In this document: piece after piece, positions 31,354 to 35,106 of the stretch
How the letters are laid out: each line of letters begins with the position of its first letter
Position numbering within the stretch: the first letter of the stretch is position 1
Source of the DNA: Oscillospiraceae bacterium
GTDB taxonomy: Bacteria; Bacillota; Clostridia; Oscillospirales; CAG-272
NCBI GenBank assembly: GCA_015065045.1
Contig: SVRB01000002.1
Span: 1 to 35,106 of the forward strand
DNA length: 35,106 nt
Reading direction: 5' to 3'
Translations under genes and position numbers: made by a program
Notes under the pieces: generated by a model
What the model saw: only the letters and a program-made list of their open reading frames with translations
Told to the model about the DNA's origin: nothing
Database searches by the model: none

Positions 31354-32790
31354 TCACGAAAACTCTTTTTCCATATCAGCCTTAAAAAATTTATCCTGCC
31401 TTCCAACGTAAAACTCATACGTTCTGTCCGTCAAAACAGCCTGAGTCAACGCCAAGTAAGTGGACCCCGCAACAGAGGTGTACACTCCGCCGTACACGTA
31501 AGCAAAATCATAACTCACGCTATCAAAAAGCTTTCTTACCATATAGTAAGATCTCGAATCGCGCAAAGCATAATCAAGCATATCTCTTGACCAAGCATCA
31601 TACACAAGCGACGACGTTTCGTTATATGCGCGAAGAAGGTCGGCAACATATTCTGTAGACTGATTAGATTTTAAAACAGCAAAAACCTGCGCGTTTTCAT
31701 TAGCATAGGTATAATATTTTTCTTGCTGATCATCGTATTTCGGAAGCGGAACTACACCGTAATTACCTCTTATTTTCGAAGCATTATCGAGACTGTCTAC
31801 ATAAAACAGAATTTTTCCATTTCCAAAATCATCGTAAGCATTTGCAGAACTGAAAAACTTAGCGGGATCTGCCACTACGCTTTTCATCTTATTTATAAAA
31901 CCGTTAAAACGTTCGCCATTATCAGCAACAGTAGGGATTACAGTGGCTCCGGTATTTGCATACTTCATTCCGGAAGCACCAAACATCGCTTGAACAAACA
32001 TTTCTCCGCTGTAAGCACCGAGAGTAATAACGTCAGGATATTTTTCCTTACACATATCCTTAAGGCTCATCATAAAATCAAAAGTAAAAGTGCCATTATC
32101 TACACTGTCGTATATCAGATCCGTTATTCCGCAATCGTTTGCAATATCCTTATTGAAATACACTCCGACGTACGAACCCGGAGTAATTGCCGAATCTCCT
32201 ACCACTCCGTACACTCCGTTGCCGCCCGAAAACTGAGACAATGATTCAGCATCATAGCAATCAGCGTTCAGACTTTCACCGAGTATCTCGTTAAGATTAT
32301 ATAACATATCCTTGCTATGCAACACACCGATACATTTCTGAGGAACAAGCACTAAATCAGCATACTTAGCTCCCGAGTTATGCGCTGCAGTAGCATTAGT
32401 CAAAAACTCATCATACGAAACACGGCGTATATAAAGCTTACAATTCAGCTTATTTACAATAAGCTCGCGCTGAATATCGAGAGCCCTCAGATACGCAGAC
32501 TCACTTGAAGCATTTAAGCCTACTCCTGTATCATCGGCAATAACTATCGTTAAAGACGCCTCCTCAAAATCCTTGGACGCCGTATATTCCTCAAGAGCTT
32601 TTTCGGCTATATCCTTACCCGCCGCAAGAACGTCAGTTTGCGCAGGTATTTTTTCACCCTCAGCCTTTAAACCGGAGTCGTTAGAACCCTGACTCAAATT
32701 ACCGCCCTTGTTTATCACAATAAAGCAAGACGTCAAGCTGCTGAGACAAATAACAATAACCAGAAAAAGAACAACAATTTTCTTCAACAA
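31354..32790 (-). CDS. solute-binding lipoprotein 3, last gene of the cysE-cysS operon
   Basis: A 478-residue secreted lipoprotein. A signal peptide ends in lipobox LTSC (Cys22), then a Ser/Gly/Asn-rich linker follows. The body looks like an ABC solute-binding protein related to the lipoproteins at 7672-9153 and 10532-11995. They share the YGVVPLPKYDDQQEKYYTY block and a similar C-terminal layout, but this one lacks the calcium loop and is much more divergent. Translation starts at one of two adjacent TTG codons (32785-32790) with GAGGT upstream. The gene begins 14 bases after the cysS stop with no terminator between, so it should be controlled by the cysteine T-box. No permease is nearby. 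The ligand is unknown; a sulfur compound is a context-based guess only. Confidence 0.83.
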   Translation of the reverse strand: MLKKIVVLFLVIVICLSSLTSCFIVINKGGNLSQGSNDSGLKAEGEKIPAQTDVLAAGKDIAEKALEEYTASKDFEEASLTIVIADDTGVGLNASSESAYLRALDIQRELIVNKLNCKLYIRRVSYDEFLTNATAAHNSGAKYADLVLVPQKCIGVLHSKDMLYNLNEILGESLNADCYDAESLSQFSGGNGVYGVVGDSAITPGSYVGVYFNKDIANDCGITDLIYDSVDNGTFTFDFMMSLKDMCKEKYPDVITLGAYSGEMFVQAMFGASGMKYANTGATVIPTVADNGERFNGFINKMKSVVADPAKFFSSANAYDDFGNGKILFYVDSLDNASKIRGNYGVVPLPKYDDQQEKYYTYANENAQVFAVLKSNQSTEYVADLLRAYNETSSLVYDAWSRDMLDYALRDSRSYYMVRKLFDSVSYDFAYVYGGVYTSVAGSTYLALTQAVLTDRTYEFYVGRQDKFFKADMEKEFS

Positions 32791-32804
32791 GTTTTACCTC
32801 ATTT

Positions 32805-34205
32805 TTATTTTATCGAGTAAGTAGTACCCTCTTTTGTATCTGTAAGTATAATACCTCTTGCGGCAAGCTCGTTCCTGATACGGTCTGCTTCCGCATAGTT
32901 CTTAGCCTTCTTAGCCTCGAGTCTGAGAGCGATCTGCTCTTTTATTTCTCTATCGAGATCGGAATCAACCTCATTTGCGCCGTTTTCTTCAACATCATCC
33001 TTATCAAGATCGATGCCGAGAATAGAATCACAAAGCACAATAAGCTCATATATCTTATTTGACTTTGTTTCATATCTTGCCATATTCCAAACAGCGCCGA
33101 GCGCCTTGGGAATATTAAGGTCGTCGTTTATAGCTTCTTCAAATTCATTCTTAAGCTTGATAAGCTCTTCTTCACTTACCTGTCCGTCAGCGCCCTTGTG
33201 CTTTTTAATCTGGTTCTTAAGATTCTTCAAAGACTTCTTCGCAGAATCCATACCCTCAAAAGTAAAGTTAAGCTTCTGGCTGTAATGAGCGTTAAGGCAG
33301 AAGTATCTGAATACCATAGGAGAATATCCCTTTTCCTGAAGCTGATCAAGAGTATAAGTATTTCCAAGGCTCTTTGACATCTTACCGCCGTCAACGAGCA
33401 TAAATTCACCGTGTATCCACCATTTTGCAGCAGGATGACCCAAAAGTCCGCATGTCTGCGCAATTTCGTTTTCGTGGTGTATCGGAATATGGTCAACACC
33501 ACCTGTATGGATATCAAATTCCTCGCCGAGATACTTAAGACCCATAGCTGAGCATTCAATATGCCAACCGGGATAACCCATTCCCCAAGGTGATTCCCAC
33601 TGCATAATGTGAGTAGGATCTGCCTTCTTCCAAAGGGCAAAATCTGCGGGATGACGCTTTTCGCTGTTTACTTCAACACGGGCACCTGCCTGATTTTCGT
33701 CAAAGTTCATTCTTGAAAGCTTACCGTAATCCTTGAACTTCTTGATATCGTAATAAATACCGTCGCTTGTTTCGTAAGCATATCCGTTATCAAGCAATCC
33801 CTGAACGAAATCTATCATTTCCTGAATATGCATAGTAGCCTTCGGAACGATTTCGGGAATCTGAATGTTAAGTCTTTCTATATCGCGAAGAAATACGCCT
33901 GTATAGTATTCAGCAATTTCCCAAGGTGTCTTTTTCTGCTCACGGGCAGTCTTTGACATCTTATCTTCACCGTCGTCAGAATCACTTACAAGGTGTCCTA
34001 CGTCGGTTATGTTCATAGCGTGAAGAAGGTCATATCCGTTCCACTGCAACGTTCTTCTCAAAAAATCCATAAATACGTACGTTCTCATATTACCGATATG
34101 AGCGTAGCCGTATACTGTAGGTCCGCAAGAATAAATTCTTACGGTATTTCCGTTAAGAGGAGTAAATTCTCCCTTTTGTCTTGTCATCGTGTTATAAAGC
34201 TTCAT
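32805..34205 (-). CDS. cysS: cysteinyl-tRNA synthetase
   Basis: A 466-residue class I synthetase that charges tRNA-Cys. It carries the zinc/active-site start YSCGPTVYGYAHIGNMRTYV (HIGH motif as HIGN), the substrate-discriminating region WHIECSAMGLKYLG with HHENEIAQ, and the signature GGKMSKSLGN. The C-terminal DALR and helical domains follow. AGGAGA lies before the ATG. It is the middle gene of cysE-cysS-lipoprotein, 38 bases after cysE. Pairing cysteine synthesis with cysteine charging under one T-box is common in Firmicutes. Confidence 0.97.
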   Translation of the reverse strand: MKLYNTMTRQKGEFTPLNGNTVRIYSCGPTVYGYAHIGNMRTYVFMDFLRRTLQWNGYDLLHAMNITDVGHLVSDSDDGEDKMSKTAREQKKTPWEIAEYYTGVFLRDIERLNIQIPEIVPKATMHIQEMIDFVQGLLDNGYAYETSDGIYYDIKKFKDYGKLSRMNFDENQAGARVEVNSEKRHPADFALWKKADPTHIMQWESPWGMGYPGWHIECSAMGLKYLGEEFDIHTGGVDHIPIHHENEIAQTCGLLGHPAAKWWIHGEFMLVDGGKMSKSLGNTYTLDQLQEKGYSPMVFRYFCLNAHYSQKLNFTFEGMDSAKKSLKNLKNQIKKHKGADGQVSEEELIKLKNEFEEAINDDLNIPKALGAVWNMARYETKSNKIYELIVLCDSILGIDLDKDDVEENGANEVDSDLDREIKEQIALRLEAKKAKNYAEADRIRNELAARGIILTDTKEGTTYSIK

Positions 34206-34243
34206 ATTATATTTTCTCCTGTTTTCAGATAATTATATACTTT

Positions 34244-34990
34244 TTATTTGTTTTCCTTATTTTCGAGTTCCTTTATTCTTTCCTCAAGCTCAGAAATCTT
34301 CTGAGCAACGGGGTCAGGAATATGGATATGGTCAAGGTCATCGGCAACTCGCTTATTATTCCTTTTAACGACCTTAGCAGGTATACCTACTGCGGTACAG
34401 TTTTCAGGAACCTCATCGAGAACCACTGCGTTAGCCGCGATCTTCGATCCGTCTCCCACTTTAAAAGGTCCTAAAACTCTCGCACCCGCACCAACCATAA
34501 CGTTGTCGCCCAACGTCGGATGTCGCTTGCCTGTATCTTTTCCCGTACCGCCAAGAGTTACCCCCTGATACAAAGTACAGTTATCACCGATTTCAGTTGT
34601 TTCACCTATAACAACACCGGATCCGTGGTCAATAAACAAATTCTTGCCAATGGTAGCTCCGGGGTGTATTTCAATACCCGTAATCATCTTAGCGCCTTGG
34701 CTGATCATACGGGCTGAAAACTTGTGATTAGCCTTATACAGCTTATGCGAAACTCGGTGAGCCCACACTGCGTGGAGTCCCGAATAAAGCAACAAAACCT
34801 CAACCGTGCTTGATGCGGCAGGGTCTCTTTCTTTTACAGTTCTGACGTCTTCCGCTATCGTATCCTTTATACTGCTTATACACTTTGCAGTCTTACTGCT
34901 TTTGTAATACTGCTTTGCGATCTTAACAGGCTCGCTCGAAACAATATCTGCCATAACGTCAAACAGATCTTTTTTTACGTACTTTTTCAT
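34244..34990 (-). CDS. cysE: serine O-acetyltransferase
   Basis: A 248-residue left-handed beta-helix acetyltransferase that makes O-acetylserine, the first committed step of cysteine synthesis. The N-terminal helical domain contains RDPAASSTVEVLLLYSGLHA. Hexapeptide repeats then include GIEIHPGATIGKNLFIDHGS, VVIGETTEIGDNCTLYQGVT and LGGTGKDTGKRHPTLGDNV, with the catalytic histidine and Asp in the IDHGSG region. A charged C-terminal coiled coil ends the protein. The ATG at 34990 is preferred over a TTG at 35014, because the TTG lies in the T-box terminator and AGGGAG precedes the ATG. It is the first gene after the T-box. Confidence 0.95.
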   Translation of the reverse strand: MKKYVKKDLFDVMADIVSSEPVKIAKQYYKSSKTAKCISSIKDTIAEDVRTVKERDPAASSTVEVLLLYSGLHAVWAHRVSHKLYKANHKFSARMISQGAKMITGIEIHPGATIGKNLFIDHGSGVVIGETTEIGDNCTLYQGVTLGGTGKDTGKRHPTLGDNVMVGAGARVLGPFKVGDGSKIAANAVVLDEVPENCTAVGIPAKVVKRNNKRVADDLDHIHIPDPVAQKISELEERIKELENKENK

Positions 34991-35013
34991 AACACATAGT
35001 CTCCCTAAAAACA

Positions 35014-35106
35014 AAAAAACACCTTTGAATTACTCAAAGGCGGCGAAACATCCGCGGTTCCACTTCGGTTTATAACTTGCGTGTCAAGTATCGCTGACAA
35101 AACGGG
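35014..35106 (-). promoter_or_regulatory. T-box riboswitch of the cysE-cysS operon, 3' part
   Basis: The window ends inside this element. The minus strand shows the antiterminator bulge AAGTGGAACCGCGG (TGGAACCGCGG at 35052-35062), a variant of TGGTACCGCG. A terminator hairpin follows, CCTTTGA/TCAAAGG (35022-35028, 35034-35040) with a run of seven U residues. Stem I and the specifier codon are beyond the edge, so the amino acid is inferred as cysteine from cysE and cysS downstream. Confidence 0.88.

Overview
The window is chromosomal DNA from an AT-rich, low-GC Gram-positive bacterium, most likely an uncultured Clostridia-type Bacillota. The evidence is two T-box riboswitches, the rpsO-pnp and rbfA-nrnA-truB gene orders, yajC beside a TIGR04086-type membrane protein, a MinD-MgsA pair, strong AGGAGG ribosome binding sites, and TTGACA/TATAAT promoters that nearly all have 17-base spacers. 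Assignment below class is not possible from this window. No phage, transposase, tRNA, rRNA or CRISPR array was seen.

Layout. 1-4285 (minus): start of rpoC and complete rpoB, driven by their own promoter and a leader of about 270 nt, with no rplJ/rplL upstream. 4351-4740 (plus): rpsT. 4766-5602 (minus): an orphan Wzz/CpsC-type polysaccharide co-polymerase. 5729-7607 (plus): a two-gene operon of a PIG-L/LmbE deacetylase and a divergent NagB-like protein, behind a promoter with an 18-bp perfect palindrome just upstream. 7626-12054 (minus): two paralogous solute-binding lipoproteins flanking a lone mreB, each gene with its own promoter. 12196-14806 (plus): argS-yebC. 14807-18890 (minus): TIGR04086 membrane protein, yajC, recG and an unassigned polytopic membrane protein. 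18917-22415 (minus): a YhaO/YhaN (SbcD/SbcC-like) nuclease-ATPase pair. 22424-24806 (plus): rbfA-nrnA-truB. 24808-25345: a GC-rich non-coding patchwork of inverted repeats. 25352-28352 (minus): minD-like, mgsA-like, a serine T-box and serS. 28393-31313 (minus): rpsO-pnp. 31354-35106 (minus): a cysteine-type T-box (cut by the window edge), cysE, cysS and a third orphan solute-binding lipoprotein.

How it fits together. Most of the window is core information processing: transcription (rpoBC), translation (rpsT, rpsO, argS, serS, cysS, rbfA, truB, yebC), RNA and DNA maintenance (pnp, nrnA, recG, YhaO/YhaN) and secretion (yajC). The accessory biology lies in three orphan binding lipoproteins without permeases, the LmbE/NagB-like pair that looks like an amino-sugar de-acetylation/de-amination module with an altered active site, and an MgsA-fold protein that has lost its catalytic residues but keeps its place beside MinD.

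The observations most worth following are the MgsA-like protein without the catalytic Asp, the NagB-like protein with Met in the catalytic Asp position, the lipoprotein placed under the cysteine T-box, and the intergenic repeat patchwork at 24808-25345.
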